A model generated the notes under the pieces. It did not search any database. It saw only the letters and a list, made by a program, of their open reading frames with translations, and was not told the origin of the DNA. The translations under genes were made by a program, and so were the position numbers. Positions 21,389 through 34,139 of a DNA stretch of 64,000 nucleotides are shown here, one piece after another; positions within the stretch are counted from its first letter, which is position 1, and each line of letters starts with the position of its first letter. Origin of the DNA: Cladobotryum mycophilum (lineage: Eukaryota; Ascomycota; Sordariomycetes; Hypocreales; Hypocreaceae); contig CM071591.1 in the NCBI GenBank assembly GCA_036429605.1, positions 806,001 through 870,000 of the forward strand, written 5' to 3'.

Positions 21389-24300
21389 ATGGCTCGCCAC
21401 CAGAGCTCCCCGATTCTAGCTCAGTTGCGAAATGCCAAGACCTTTTCCGAGCAGTCGGACGCCCTGCAAGCTCTCAAGAATGAAATCGTCGGCCACGTCC
21501 AGAAGAAGGAGGCCTGGCTAGCACTCGGTGTGCTCGAGCCCATCGTGCTCTGTCTGTCGTCGAATCGTCCCCAGGCCAAGTCGAATGCTAGAGATGTTCG
21601 TCCACAACAGGTCGCACGACCTCTATCCGAGGAGGATGGCGTCAGGCTGCAAGCGTTGCAAATCATAGCCAGTTTCGCCAACGGTACGTCCACCACCACT
21701 ACCACCACTACCACCAAAGCCCATTCACTTACTTGCCTTGTCGATTCGGACTCATGATTAATTCAATGTTATCCTAGGTGGTCCTCCTTTCCTACAGCCA
21801 TTGAATGCCGCGGGAGCACTTCCTGCGATCCTCACATGCCTATCTCCAACTATAAACGCTCCACAAATCGTTGTCGCAGCTCTCAAAGCCCTCACAGATA
21901 TTGCGAACGCATCAGCTCTGGCACTTCCATCCACTCCCCTTGATATACAAACCCTCGCCGATAATATATTCTCCTCGTCACAACATCTCGAGTCCTTTTG
22001 CCTTGTGCTGTCCACCACTTCGCCTAAATATCTTCAACAGTCTCAGCTGTCGCTTGCCGCTGGATTGATATGCCGCCTCTGTCGAGAGGAGCGGCACCAA
22101 CATGCCCTAGCAACTTCCGGTGTTCTAGACATACTCGGGACACAGCTAGCGAGTTTTGCCGTAGCCAAGGGCCATGTTGTTCCAGGTGCCGAGGAGCAGG
22201 CATACAGTAACCGGCTGTTTGAAATGTTCCCTGAACAGGCGCACCCGGGTGCCAAGATTGGACCCATTCTCGAAGCCATAAGCACCATTATCGGCGACTC
22301 CAAGTATAGGGCGACTAGACTGGACAATTCACCAGCCGTCCTAGCCGTCTTCCCAGTAATCGACTTTTGCCCGCCCGAAAGCTCAGTCGCGGCCAGGATC
22401 CAGCGAGGAAAAGTTACCGCCATGGAGTATCTGCTACCTACAATCCCTAGCCCTGTTTCGTATTCGAAGATAAGGAGTCACCACCTAGATCCTTCAGGTC
22501 GACCCGAGGCAGATACGCTTCGCCTGCCTCCTTCTGGTAGTTTCGGCTTTGTCTCGCCCAGCTGGGACGAGGCACACTACCCGAATGATTTGTTATATGA
22601 CGGCGAAGTTATAGAGACCCCTCTGCTGCCCTGGCTTATAGTCCAGGTGAGATCTCTAACCGGGTACGACCGACTGATGGCGGCGTCTGTCCTGACAGCA
22701 CTGTACAAGGCTGGCTTTGGATCAGCAATAAGAGAGACGTCCCTGGGGCTGCTCGTCGTACCAATACTTGTGGATCTCATTGCCAAAAATACAAAGGACG
22801 ACAGTGACTCGGGCCCTATTGACACAGCACAACGCCTCATTCTGGAGAGAGCGCCTGCAGTCTTGGCCCGTTTGATCACCGACAGCGAATATCTTCAAAA
22901 TGCGGCATTCGATTGCGGTGCCATCAAAATACTGGTAAAGCTTTTGAAACAGGCCTACGAACCTGTATCGGTGCACGAACAGCCTAAAGCCTGGTCATCG
23001 CAGCCCGATACCGGTATGGATGTGGAAGAGTCCTCCCTGTCCTCAAGGTTGGGTGAAGGAGGCCAAAACCCCCTCCTGGCCCATCGGTTGAGAGTTCGAG
23101 AGTCTGCACTAAAAGCCATTGCCGCGCTTGGCTCTGGCAAAGACGATTATAGGAAGGATCTTATTGCTCAAGATTTCGTGCCCTACGTGGTGGAGTCCCT
23201 CACCGAACATCCCAGTAAGCCACGGCAGATCAAAGATAAATCCAAAGAAAAGCCATCCAGTAATGAAGTTGTTCCTCACATTAGCTCCCCCTCGGGCTAC
23301 GGTATCAACCCTCCGTCGGTTATTATTGCTGGCTGCCATGTTGTGAGGATGCTGGCACGCTCAATCAGCATATTACGCACATCCCTGGTGGATCATGCCG
23401 TTGCTCTGCCAATTTTTGAGTTCATGAAGCATGCCGACGTGAACGTTCAGATCGCTGCCACTGCCACCATTTGCAATCTCGTTGTCGAAGTCAGCCCTGT
23501 TCGAGAGGTTAGTTTCCAGTCTTTTGCGTCCTGCTCTGTAGAATCAACCAAATGCTAACTCTCTTCAGCTTCTTGGTGAAAACGGGGTGATGAAGGTTCT
23601 TTGTGAGCACGCCCGCTCGGAAAACTCGGTCCTTCGTCTGAATGCTTTGTGGGCTCTGAAGCACTTCGTGGTGGCCGTGAGTCCGGACGTAAAGAAGGCC
23701 TGTCTTGAGCAACTTGAGCCCGGGTGGCTAGTTCAGCTGATTAGAGATGACAGCACAGACATGGCCTCATACAACTCGCGATCAAAACAATCAGTTGGGG
23801 ATGACCTAGACGAGGAGATGGACGCCCCACCATCTGACGAGCCTTTCCGGTGGTTATACGTATCTAATGGCTTGCTGCGGGAATTGGACGCTTCGCGTTC
23901 GTCTAGGTTGCGCACTGCGGAAGTTAACCTAACGGTGATACGAGAGGCGGAGCTTAACCCAGTCAAAAGAGCACGAAGTGATAACATTGCTATTCAAGAA
24001 CAAGGTCTAGATTTTATCCGCAATTTGATAGGACCCGGAGCCGGGCCAACAGCAGAATCACCGTGTGAGACAACAGAGATGATTGATTATCTATTCAGTG
24101 CTCTCGGGCAGGACAGGTTTTTTGACATCTTGGCGTCCAAGTTACGTCCCAAGGTACTGAATCCATACTCTCGGCGATCGTCTGGGGGACGGGAGACCAA
24201 GGTCCTTCACCCCCAGGCAAAGATTATCGCAGCCGTCATCTTCATCCTCGTCCACGTCGCGGCCAGCATCCCCCGATATCGGCAGCTTGTTGTTGCCCAG

Positions 24301-24561
24301 ACGGAGCTTCTCAGACTGCTCGCCCAACAAGCAAGTAGCAAGGATAAGGAAGTTCGTGTAGCGTTGTGCCATCTGGTTATTAATCTTACCGGACAGGAAG
24401 ACGAGAGCGAGGATCAGGCGTGTGGGCAGAGGGCAAACGAGCTCAGGAGACTGGGCTACCATACTAAGATGGAATCCTTGCAGAACCAAGATAAGGACTT
24501 GGATGTGCGGGAAAGGGCAAAAACGGCGGCTTATCAACTTGAACATGCCATTGCGTATTAA
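21389..24561 (+). CDS. vid28: Armadillo-repeat GID/CTLH ubiquitin ligase subunit (Vid28/Gid5, ARMC8)
   Basis: Vid28/Gid5 is the armadillo scaffold of the GID/CTLH E3 ligase; in yeast it connects the substrate receptor Gid4 to the core and drives glucose-induced degradation of gluconeogenic enzymes. There are three exons: 21389-21683, 21778-23507 and 23569-24561. The introns are 21684-21777 (GTACGT...CTAG) and 23508-23568 (GTTAGT...TCAG, with branch CTAAC). The product is 1005 residues, close to the usual fungal length. Helical repeats are visible throughout, for example LQALQIIASFANGGPPFLQP, VVAALKALTDIANAS, VLRLNALWALKHFVVAVSP and VRVALCHLVINLTG. The C-terminus DLDVRERAKTAAYQLEHA matches the end of ARMC8 proteins. 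A linker near the middle (about 490-560) is disordered and Lys/Ser-rich. Confidence 0.9.
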
Positions 24562-25725
24562 ATTCACTAGGAATAGGGTTTGGTTTTAGTCAAAAAGCGA
24601 AATATAGCTCCAATAGTGTTATTCGGACAAATGATCAACTTACGTTGCTCTCCATTACTCTTGTTGCCCTTTTGTTTTTAATTGTTCCTTTTTCCTTCTA
24701 CCTGGTGGCATACTGATCACACCTTGCAAAAAGAACAGCATATGCGTAGTTGTCTCATTAAGAGGAAAGTGTATCATGTCTATTGAGTCGTTTACATATG
24801 GATACTACAAGGGATCAACCATCGAGCCAGGTATGGGAAAGAAGAAGGAAACGATGGGGAGTTTGGGGGATATTTGGTTCAGAGAGGGAAGAATGGGTTG
24901 GGTTGGGCTATGTCGTGGTGTATTTTGCTTTGATTGGGGGGGTTGGTGTTGGGGGTAGTATATGTGTATACAGAGTATGCGTAATGGCAATGACTTTTTG
25001 TTCCTTTGTAGGCTGGAAGGGTAGAGGTTATGTTTGAGAGTGTAGTTGTAAGTAGACTGGGTTTTTATCGGAGACTCGACATTGACAAGAATATCAAAGA
25101 TGTCAGTAATTTCGAGTTGGATACTTCGTAGTATGTACGTTGTTGTCATGGCCTTTTTTTTTGTTTGTTACACTTCCAAGACAACGCTATAAATGCACGA
25201 ATAGATTCGTCGAATAAGTAAAATTAAACGTTTTTTTTCTTCTTCTCTTTATTTCATTTATCCGAGATGTCTGTATTATACATACCTCTTTGTCTAAGTG
25301 TTTTTTTACGTCACAAACGTTGAACGATTTCTCTCGTCTTACATCCTCCAGTTGTTGATAGAATACTACCCTATATAAGGGGTTCCTGTTTTCCAAAGAC
25401 AGAGGGAATACCAAGAACAGAAAAAGGGGGAGAGACATGAATGGCTGTTATTGTTGTTGTTTTTTATTTATTTTATTATTCCATACATCTTTTTTATATC
25501 TTTTTGGGGTAAATTTACCCCCAATGGATATGTGTGGTTGAATAGACGCATCGAGAATGAGCCTGCTCATACATCTGACTCTACGAGAATCCATGAGGAA
25601 TATATCGATGACAAAAAAAAAGGGGGGGGGGGGGCCTTGACAACAAAAGAGGATTTAGAATATACGATGGAGAGAGAGAACAAGAACCGCTTTCTCATTC
25701 ATCAACACCGCCCCAGGCAAAAAAA
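24562..25725. other. Intergenic region, A/T-rich
   Basis: The VID28 3' untranslated region and flank lie here. Sequence is AT-rich with several homopolymers, including a G12 run at about 25623-25634. No gene was seen. Confidence 0.6.
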
Positions 25726-25834
25726 TGGACGAACGGGGAATTGAACCCCGGACCTCTCCCAAGCTATATATCTAACCAAGTGAACTTGGCTCATAAGATG
25801 CTAAGGGAAAATCATACCACTAGACCATTCGCCC
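25726..25834 (-). tRNA. tRNA-Ala(AGC), with a 37-nt intron
   Basis: On the minus strand the acceptor arms GGGCGAA (25834-25828) and TTCGTCC (25733-25727) pair fully, with G3:U70, the hallmark of alanine tRNAs. The discriminator is A (25726). The T-arm is CGGGG-TTCAATT-CCCCG. The anticodon stem TTCCC/GGGAG pairs with one G:U. The loop reads TTAGCA, then an intron at 25762-25798, then T, so with the canonical splice after position 37 the anticodon is AGC. The D-arm region (GGTCTAGTGGTATGAT) looks more like fungal Pro or Gly tRNAs than a standard Ala. No CCA is encoded, as expected in eukaryotes. I am sure of the tRNA and fairly sure of the Ala identity. Confidence 0.85.
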
Positions 25835-28800
25835 TGCGATAACTTGGCCATGATGGCACCTAAACTGCAACATGAATATTTCGTCTCTGCCCATATCCCA
25901 ACCGACAGTGAGTCCGGCCCTCATCAACGTATTTGCAAACGGCGAGTCGTGCGGCCGCTTGCGTCAACAACGGTTTTTTTTTTTTTTTTGAAATCGTTCG
26001 ATCTTGAGATAGGAAGGGGTCAATGCTCTTCCATCGTGGCACTTGACGGATGACAGGTCATCCAAGGGGGAAAGAGGAGAAAAGAGACAGGCCGTTCACG
26101 CCACCAAGTCACCGTGTCGAGAGAAAGATGGTGTTCTAATATCGGGAAATCTGGACAATCACCTGCAGGACATGCCCCCTCTTAACAACAAAGGTGTCAA
26201 GCGTTCGGTATACCAAGTTGGCTGGTAAGCCACCAAAGCCGACGACATCAATATTCCAACAATAGGACCGGTTACGGGCAATCCAAGAGTTGTGGCTTTT
26301 TTTTATCGCAAACATTCCTTTTGTCCCTTTGTTGCCGGAGCCGCCTAGCCGCCCCAAATTGTTTGTATGAAGCTAAACCAGACCCATCTCAAGAACTGAC
26401 AAACGTCTCAATTTTTACATGTCCCGTCGTATCATTCAACTTTTGAGCAATGCTCGGAGATCCATAATAGGCACCCCGGAAAGCTGGAACGGACCACAGA
26501 TGATTTTCGACTGATCGTCTGAAACGATCAACAATTCATTGACATCCTTCCAACAAACGCCCCTCACGGAGGAGGGGAAGCAAGGGTGAGTGACTGATCA
26601 CAAAGCCACAGCTAACGGTTTGAAACCCCGGTGAAGGAGGTGGCCAGCCATTTTAGCCACCAGAAGACGCAAGGAGGAATCCAAACATTGTTCGGTACAC
26701 GCCCAGAAAGTGCGCATGAGATAAACGAGGTAGATCGGTAGGGCTGGGCGCACCGACATCAAAAAGAGAGGGAAGGGGAGACAAAGACACGCTGCCCGTT
26801 TGTCCCGGCATGTCTTCCCTGAGAGTGCCGATCCCACCAGCAGCCGAACGTTCTAGTTTGCCCTTTGGACGAACAGACACTAAGCATCCGGAAGGGCCTG
26901 CTTCCGATAACAGCAGAGCCTGCAAGTGTCTTTGCTGGGCGTCAAGTCCGAAAATGTTTCTGCCTCCCTCTTCCAACTTGCTGCAACCAGCAAACCAAAT
27001 CGTCCCTGTTCCTCGAGGAAACCCACGAGGCATATGCTTGTTGTCCCATGGGCTTTCGCCGAGACAACTAAAGGTGAAGTGTCAAAGCCCCCTCACGTTG
27101 CCATTTTCTTCTATTACCCCGGCCCGTTGAGCCGTTACATGTGGGCCAACACAGCACGACGTCTATCGCCATACGGGAGTCGTTTCACCTCCATGCAAGC
27201 CATTGGCCATTTGTTCGCTAGGGAACAATGGTTTTGAACATTCTTCAAGCGTCGCTACCATAACCTGTTTATATTGATTTGGGGATGGCAGTACATCGCC
27301 GCCGTCATTACCTTCACATCCAGAAACGAATAGCTTGCTCTGCTGATGACCCGCGCTACTGCCAAGACACATTTTCACTGCGGGGCGCTTGACTTATGCA
27401 CCACTTGCTCATCAGCAAATAACGGCAACCCGTGTGCTTCTCTAGTCCAGTCTTCGGTTCGCAGCCGGGCGTTTCCACGTCGCTTCCACGTGGATCGAAG
27501 AACATTTGCCGCCAAAGATCGTCGACACGAAATGCCCTCCGATTTTGATGTTTCTCCTTGACAGTCGCTCATGCTTGTAGAACTGTGATACATCCAGCCT
27601 GAAAAGCTCACAATGGTACCTGATGAGTAGTCATCTGAAATTAAATTTTTTGCTCTGGATAAGGAGCCAATCGAAATACCTAGCAAGGCGGCTGGTTGCA
27701 CAGCACCAGAGCCGTGGGATAGAAGCGGAGCTTGGCTTCATGAGTAACCAAAAGATATTGAACCCTGGGGATCGAGTCAGTAAGGTTTCTTTCTCTCTAA
27801 AACCTGCTCAGTGCGACGATCTCTATCCCGGCTCACTGAGGACAAAAGCAAATAGAGAGGGACATGGCTGAGACCCTTGCTTTCAATAGGATGGGCCCGT
27901 ATCCGTGCTTTTAAAACTTTCTTTTTCTCATTCTGTTTTTGTCCAAGTACCGTCTCATGACCGGATAAGTGTAACTGAATCAGACTCATGTTTTACTGGA
28001 GCTACATATGTCAAAAGAAAGCTTAATTGATGCCGAACTCGCACCGGGCTCTGTAAGACCTTGGCTGTAGAGAACGGAGGACATTCCGCAACCACACACA
28101 CACAATTTCTTGGCGTACTGGAGATGAAGCTACTCAGCTGAACGCCATTGGACGCCGTTTCGGTGCCGAAAAGGATAGTTGCGTCCGTTGCTCGAGGTAG
28201 ATCGATCATCGATCCACTCCACCCAGCCGCGCAAAATCCTGGGGACAAGAAGGAATGGGAGAATCCCAAGAAGGCGGCGCGCTCCAGCCAAGGGACAATA
28301 GTTGCGACCCAACAGCTCATCTACCATAATGCTGTGGCTCTATTAGAGACGGCAGTTGGTTGCATGGGTAGAAAAAGCACCGTGTAGTCAGGCTCGAAAA
28401 TGCAATAAAAATAAAATAAAAACGAAAACTGCACGTCATCCAGACACCCGGGTCATTACGGGCGAGAAGGCAAGGACCTATTCAAAGATGGACGAATGAA
28501 AACGTGATCTTTTCTGCTGTTGGTCGGGACTCTCTGTCGGTTCAAAGGTCGAGAGAGGATGAGGATTGCGTAGTCAACTTGACGAGCAAAGGACCACAAA
28601 TTGATGACAGCATGAGTCGTTTGGCTGTTGGCTTGGCGGTGGCTCATCGACCTCAATGTTACCTTGTTACTTCGCCATTTTCTCCCGTTCAAGCCGTTGC
28701 TCCGCTCAATTATTGGGAATGCACCTGGCTGGAATGTGGAAAAGCCGAAGGAGATCCATGGTACTGGTATTGTCTTGTCCACGTAGCTATCCGCGTGCCT

Positions 28801-31800
28801 TGTCATCGGGACTGGAACTACCCATCGAATTATGGTAAAAATCCGGGAGAGATCAACTGTTGGTAACGTTGAGCTGCCATGTAGACGAAACCAATTTTTG
28901 TTTTATCTACAAGTAGCAAGATATAAGCCCGGAAAACGATGGGAAATATCAAACCTTTGACTGGCTATAGATCGCTCCCTAGTCCCAGATAAGACAAGAC
29001 GTAGCGACTGAGTTTAATAATGGCAGAGAGGGCAAAAAACCTTGCTCATGCAGCACATGAATACTCTTAGCATGTATATCCTCTAATTATGCATTCTATG
29101 CTGGTGCAATCGTTGGCCTGCAAGGTCACCGAGATTGTTCGGTGGTCCTTGGATGAGCACAACAGGCCGCTCCACGAACAGGGTTCGTCCCATAGCACCC
29201 AACGGTCGCTCTGCAGAGCAAACATTCAAGGGTCGGGCCAATAAACCTTGCACAGGGTGGAGTGTCCTTCGTGGACTGGAGCATACAGTGGAGTAGCGGC
29301 GACGAGGGCCGCCGCCAAGGGGTCCGGGGATGATCATTGCGCACAGCCGGGCGGCGCTCATAGGTCAGAATGGCACTCCATTGCCCTTGATCTTATCGTC
29401 ATGCTCTGATGGTGTGTGTGGAGGTGACATATTGCAGCGAAGAAGAGGCCCAGAATGAAACGATCGGATGACAGACCAGGGCAGGGCAGAGGTCGGTCGA
29501 CAGGCTCAATCGGGGGCCATTCGAAAGCAAGCAGAGAGAGGGGGAAAAAAGGTCCAGTACCAACGTCTAAAAAAGCCGCGAATCTAGATCAAATGAAGCG
29601 AACAAGGAACCCTGGGGTTCCATCGTGCTGCTGGGATGATGATTTGAGGAAGAAATTTTTGAGGGCATGTTTCAGACGAGGATGAATTGAAAGAGGGTCT
29701 TCAGGGTGTCCTTGGAGGGTCCTTCCTTTCCATTTCACAAGTCACCGTAAAGTATCCGAGGCAGTCACCTAAAGGTAGCATGATGTCAATAAGGGGGGGG
29801 GCTCTTCCCTGACATGGACAAGCAAGTAGTACTAGGTACCTTCGTACCTTGAAATTTTCATGCCATGTACCCGCTCCCCATAATCAATACCCGAGAGTCT
29901 GCCCCTCTCCAGGTTTTCTCCTCATTCATCACAATGCCTGTACCTTGCGCTTTTTTCTCTCCCTCTCTCACACATACGAGAATGGAAATCAATCAATCAA
30001 TCAATCAAAGAAAGAAACTTCACTCGACCAATGTCTTCCATCAATTTACAAGCGTCAAGTACCGTTACGGTTGTTTCAGACTCTGACTCGGGACGGGTTC
30101 GGACAGCCAACGGGTCCGGTTGCAAGATCCAATGATAAGTCTGATTAGGTTTTGACGATTCCTTTTAGTCTTTGGCCTCGCATTTGGCTCTTGACCTGGG
30201 AGAGTAAGGTCGCATGGCTTGAGCTGCTGCTGTGCTAGAACCAACGGCTCGCTTCCCCCGTTGACGGACCAGTTTGCAATGCCATGCAAGCTACCTAAAC
30301 TTAGCACACAAATGTAGCTGAATTTACCTGCAATCCAATCCAACGCACAAAGCAGAACGTGGGCTGCTAATGCCCGTGCCAGAAAACGAGTCAACGTCTT
30401 CCCGTCTGTGTAATCCACACGGTGCCAAATGAGTGCACCCTCTCCAGACTCTAGGCAGAAGCAAAAAGAACTGGGATTGGAGGGGGCAATTATCCAGCTG
30501 GGTAAAAGATCTGCCGCACAGTTCCCGTGCCGCCCAAAAGGACCGACACCACACGGTGTGCTCTCCATGGCAGAGGGAACACAAAGCCTGGCTGGTACTC
30601 CCAACTCCATCTGTGGCGGCGCCCACGGGCATGGTATTGGGTTGGCAACACGGGTCACAAACGCACACAGATTTGGAAAGATGGTGGCGGCTCAGGTTTG
30701 CAAGTTGGACTAATTATGACAGAGTACGAAACGCAAATGTTCATTCATGCACTTGGAATGGAAAGACACTTTCTACTCTACTCCGTATACATGATAATCG
30801 TGGCCTTGAAATAGGGCCGCCTCAGATCTTTTGGTCAAATCTACTGCGTGTCAGTCAGCCCAGCAGGGCAAGAAGACGGGAAACCAGGGGCGTGAGTGGG
30901 AGGCACGGGAGTTGAGCAAGAGCGACAAGGGGGCTGTCTGGCATCTTGCATTAAAGTCCACCTGCACAAGAGCACTAATCATGCTGTGCGCACATGATGG
31001 CGTTGGTAAACCAACATGCATTTCTTCCTTGCTGTGGTGTGCACTGCGTGAAGCAACAGGCACATTTATTAAAATACTTTGGTGGGTATTTCCTCCGTAC
31101 GCAGAAGTCAGCCGTTATCTTCAGTGGCAAGGAGAAGCAGCCTGAGTTGGAGATGTGCACGAATGGGGGATTATTGCCACAGAAATGGCGGTATTGCGGT
31201 AGCATCCGGATGTTCATCATGATAAACGCGCAGCCGGGACGTTTTGCACATGACGGCGGGTAACGCGCAGCATCTTGGCCCCCATCATCCATCTCTCCTG
31301 GATGTGGCAATGGTAGCCATTCAATATCGGAAAAGAAGTATCAACATTTAGCCTGTTACCTTGGGCTTCTAGTCATCTACCACGGAGCTAGTCGGCAAAG
31401 TTGTGCAATGGATTAATAAGCCAATGGCATGTCAAGTTTCACGACCTGATTCTGCAACGCAAATCCACACTTACAGGAACAGCTCATCACAATGAAGAAA
31501 TATATATCTTTTCTCAGGTCCCTGAAATTTTGCGGTGTGCTATGACGTGTTTTCTATACGTTGCAGACGATGAAGAAAGGGAGGGACAGCTCATGGCTAT
31601 CGGGGAAAACAGGCCATGTGCCAAGACACGAGACACCATGTTCTTGTAGTGGAATAAAATGGAACTGGAGCCTTCCCCTCTACAAGCAGGACGGGACGGC
31701 GTTGCCCGTGGGCCGTGTGTCCTTCTGGAGTTCCAGAGCATGCATACTATGACAAGAAGAGAGGGTGTCTGACGAGATGATGGACTTGAATGACTTTTTT

Positions 31801-33374
31801 GAGGGCGGACTCGTCCCCTAACGCACCATTAGACCTGAGACGCAACAGATGAGAGAGGCCAGGATTGGACAAAGCAGCGCGGAAGTCTCCCTTGCGGCTC
31901 CACGAGGCGTCTCCAGATATGGTCTAGGAGGTTGATCTAGACCGGAGGCGGACAAGACCGTATTTTTCTGTGCTCCTGGGTGGACTTGTCTTGACTCTCC
32001 TCTCTTTTCCTTCAGCGTCTGCTGCGGGCGGGCAGCGGCAGAGGAACGACAGCGACGTTCCATTCACACACCATCCATTCCCTAGGGCCAGGCCCGTGGT
32101 TCACCCTCGCTTGTCACAGTGAGTTCCCAATTGTCATTGCGCCCCAGCGCCGACTAAGGCAATGCAGTGGACCCAGGCAAACCAGCCCATAAGCCTCGGT
32201 GACCATTCAGGTGCGACGGCCACCCTCCTTCGCCATGAAGCCAGCCAGTCCCAACCTGTTCCAGCGGAGCGCCTGCATTTTGGGCCGCTTGGTATCACCG
32301 ACACATCCCCCTCAGTGCTGTGGTGGCCACCACCCCCTTTGGATTGATTGCTCAGGCAAATCAGGGAACATCCTCTGCCACACTGGGAAAAGGTTGTCAT
32401 GTTCAAGCAGTTTATTAGTGCTTCGTAGGCGATGTTTGGGTAGGGTCGACTAAAAAAAGGTAGGGTCTTGAGACAGCCGCTGGAGGGAGAGGATTGACGC
32501 TGCCAGTTCCTCTTTTTACTGCTTGCCAGAGACATAGAACGAGCTCGGGCCCTTTTACAATAGCGAAGCGCCGAGCATAAACGTGTCGACGACAGTGGCG
32601 GCTGCTGGTGTGTTGCGTCTGCTGGAACGGTGGGATGAACGGACTGCTTGGCCGGGTCCGCTATGCATCGTCTGTGGCTTCAGGCTTTCGGGCTTTGCAA
32701 CTCAATGATGGCATCAGCTGCATCTTGGAAGTTTTGTTCTCCTGTTTTACTCCAACAACTTGGTTGCTTGGTTATCCTCAAGCATCATTCGTCTCATGGT
32801 GGAGAGAGAAATATTTTTGGTGGCACTACAGCACTAATAGTGCAGTCGATGGTTGTGCAATGGAACGTGCTTGTGCAGAAGGTTGTGCAAATGGTGGTGG
32901 CCATCGACGACGACTCTACTTCTTGCTTTTCTGACTTTCCAACTCGTGCTGACCCTGGCTCATCTCTTCCGCTGACTCGGATTTGTGCTTGCTACCGCTG
33001 GTTCTGGCTTCGCCTGAAATTTCTTCGCCCGCACGCCCTCTTTTAATCGATATTTGGCTTGTCATCCTTTATTCAGGTTGTGAGAATTTTTGCTTCCTGC
33101 CGCCTCCGCCGTCAGCAGAATATTTCTTCAGACTACTCCGTACTATGTACTCCTATTTACAGAGTTACTCCATACACACTCGGCCTAGGTCACCTGCATC
33201 CGCTGCTTGTGATCCGATACCTCAACAGAAGAAATCGGACAAGAGCCAGTTATTATGCCTTCTGCTACCTCCTGTGCTATCTAGTTATTAAATTGCAACC
33301 TACAGAGTGCCCACGATGCTACCACTTCGTATACCCTTTCCTCCTGCTCACTAGCACACGATAAATCAACAGCC

Positions 33375-33400
33375 CACACACACACACACACACACACACA
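33375..33400. repeat. (CA)n microsatellite
   Basis: A pure CA run of 26 bases lies about 740 bases upstream of the veA start. Confidence 0.9.
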
Positions 33401-34008
33401 TCACACCCCCTGTCGTGTCCCCCATCAATGACCCCCTCCTGGTCTTGGGGAGATCCCAATCCCTGTCTCCAATCCCGGCTCTCTTGCTCTCGGCCAAGGC
33501 TTACCTTATTTGTTCTGGCAAACCCTGGCCTCCCAGGCTCCCTCAGCTGGTGACCCGCTGCTCAACAGTAGTCCCAGACTCCCGGGGCCCCTTCACCCTG
33601 CTCACCCTGTCCGGCAGCGTCTGCCCAGCCAGACGTCTACCACGGCTGGTACCACGTTCCGTCTAATACCTGTTCCTCTTTTCTCTTGTCATATCCCCCA
33701 GTTGCTTTCTCTTTCTTCTTTCAACATCTTGACGAAGCTTTGCACCAACGGTTTTGTTTTTGTACATCATCTATAATCGATCCACGGGTTACTTTTCCTA
33801 CGATCACCTCCTATGCTTATATCGACTGTCGACTAGTCGTCTATTTCTTCGCTTGCTAAGAGGGTACCGCCTCTCCTTGGCGGTTGGAGGGTTCCGAGTC
33901 CAGACTCGCAACTGAGGTGAGTCGAATCGAGTCTGTGGTCGCAACATCGCCATTCCATCAAGTTGTACATTACATTCGACATTGTTCTCAACCCGCCGAT
34001 TCATTCGA

Positions 34009-34071
34009 ATGCGACATCTCATTTCGATAGAAATTCTTAAAATTCAGTCGCTAACTACCAGTTGCAATTAG
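34009..34071 (+). promoter_or_regulatory. Possible upstream reading frame in the veA leader
   Basis: ATG at 34009 opens a 20-codon frame (start MRHLISIEILK) that stops at 34069-34071, 68 bases before the veA start. Other short frames begin at 33316 (stop 33352-33354), 33428 and 33813 (stop 33834-33836). If the mRNA includes them, they would reduce or condition translation of the main frame. Transcript start and leader splicing are not visible in the sequence. Confidence 0.4.
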
Positions 34072-34139
34072 TCGCTACATCACCAGCTCATTCGAACTTA
34101 TTTAATCTAATCTCTACACGACGCACGTAACTCATCATA

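Larger units (their letters stand above)
25835..34139. other. 8.3-kb gene-poor region upstream of veA
   Basis: I found no coding frame that I can support on either strand; frames of up to about 120 codons have no motif, and several start only with non-ATG codons. The last kilobase is T/C-rich, contains a long (CA)n run (33375-33400) and short upstream frames, and is probably the veA promoter and leader. The rest may hold long regulatory DNA, non-coding transcripts or decayed sequence. Copies of TACAAGTA (28908) and TACTCCGTA (30779, 33134) occur. Confidence 0.6.

Noticed and set aside
27750..27780. Sequence resembling a tRNA T-arm (TTGAACCCTGGGG on the plus strand)
   Set aside because: No matching acceptor or anticodon arms could be placed around it.
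28504..28866. 120-codon frame in the veA upstream region
   Set aside because: It starts with GTG, shows no motif and lies in a region without other coding signal.
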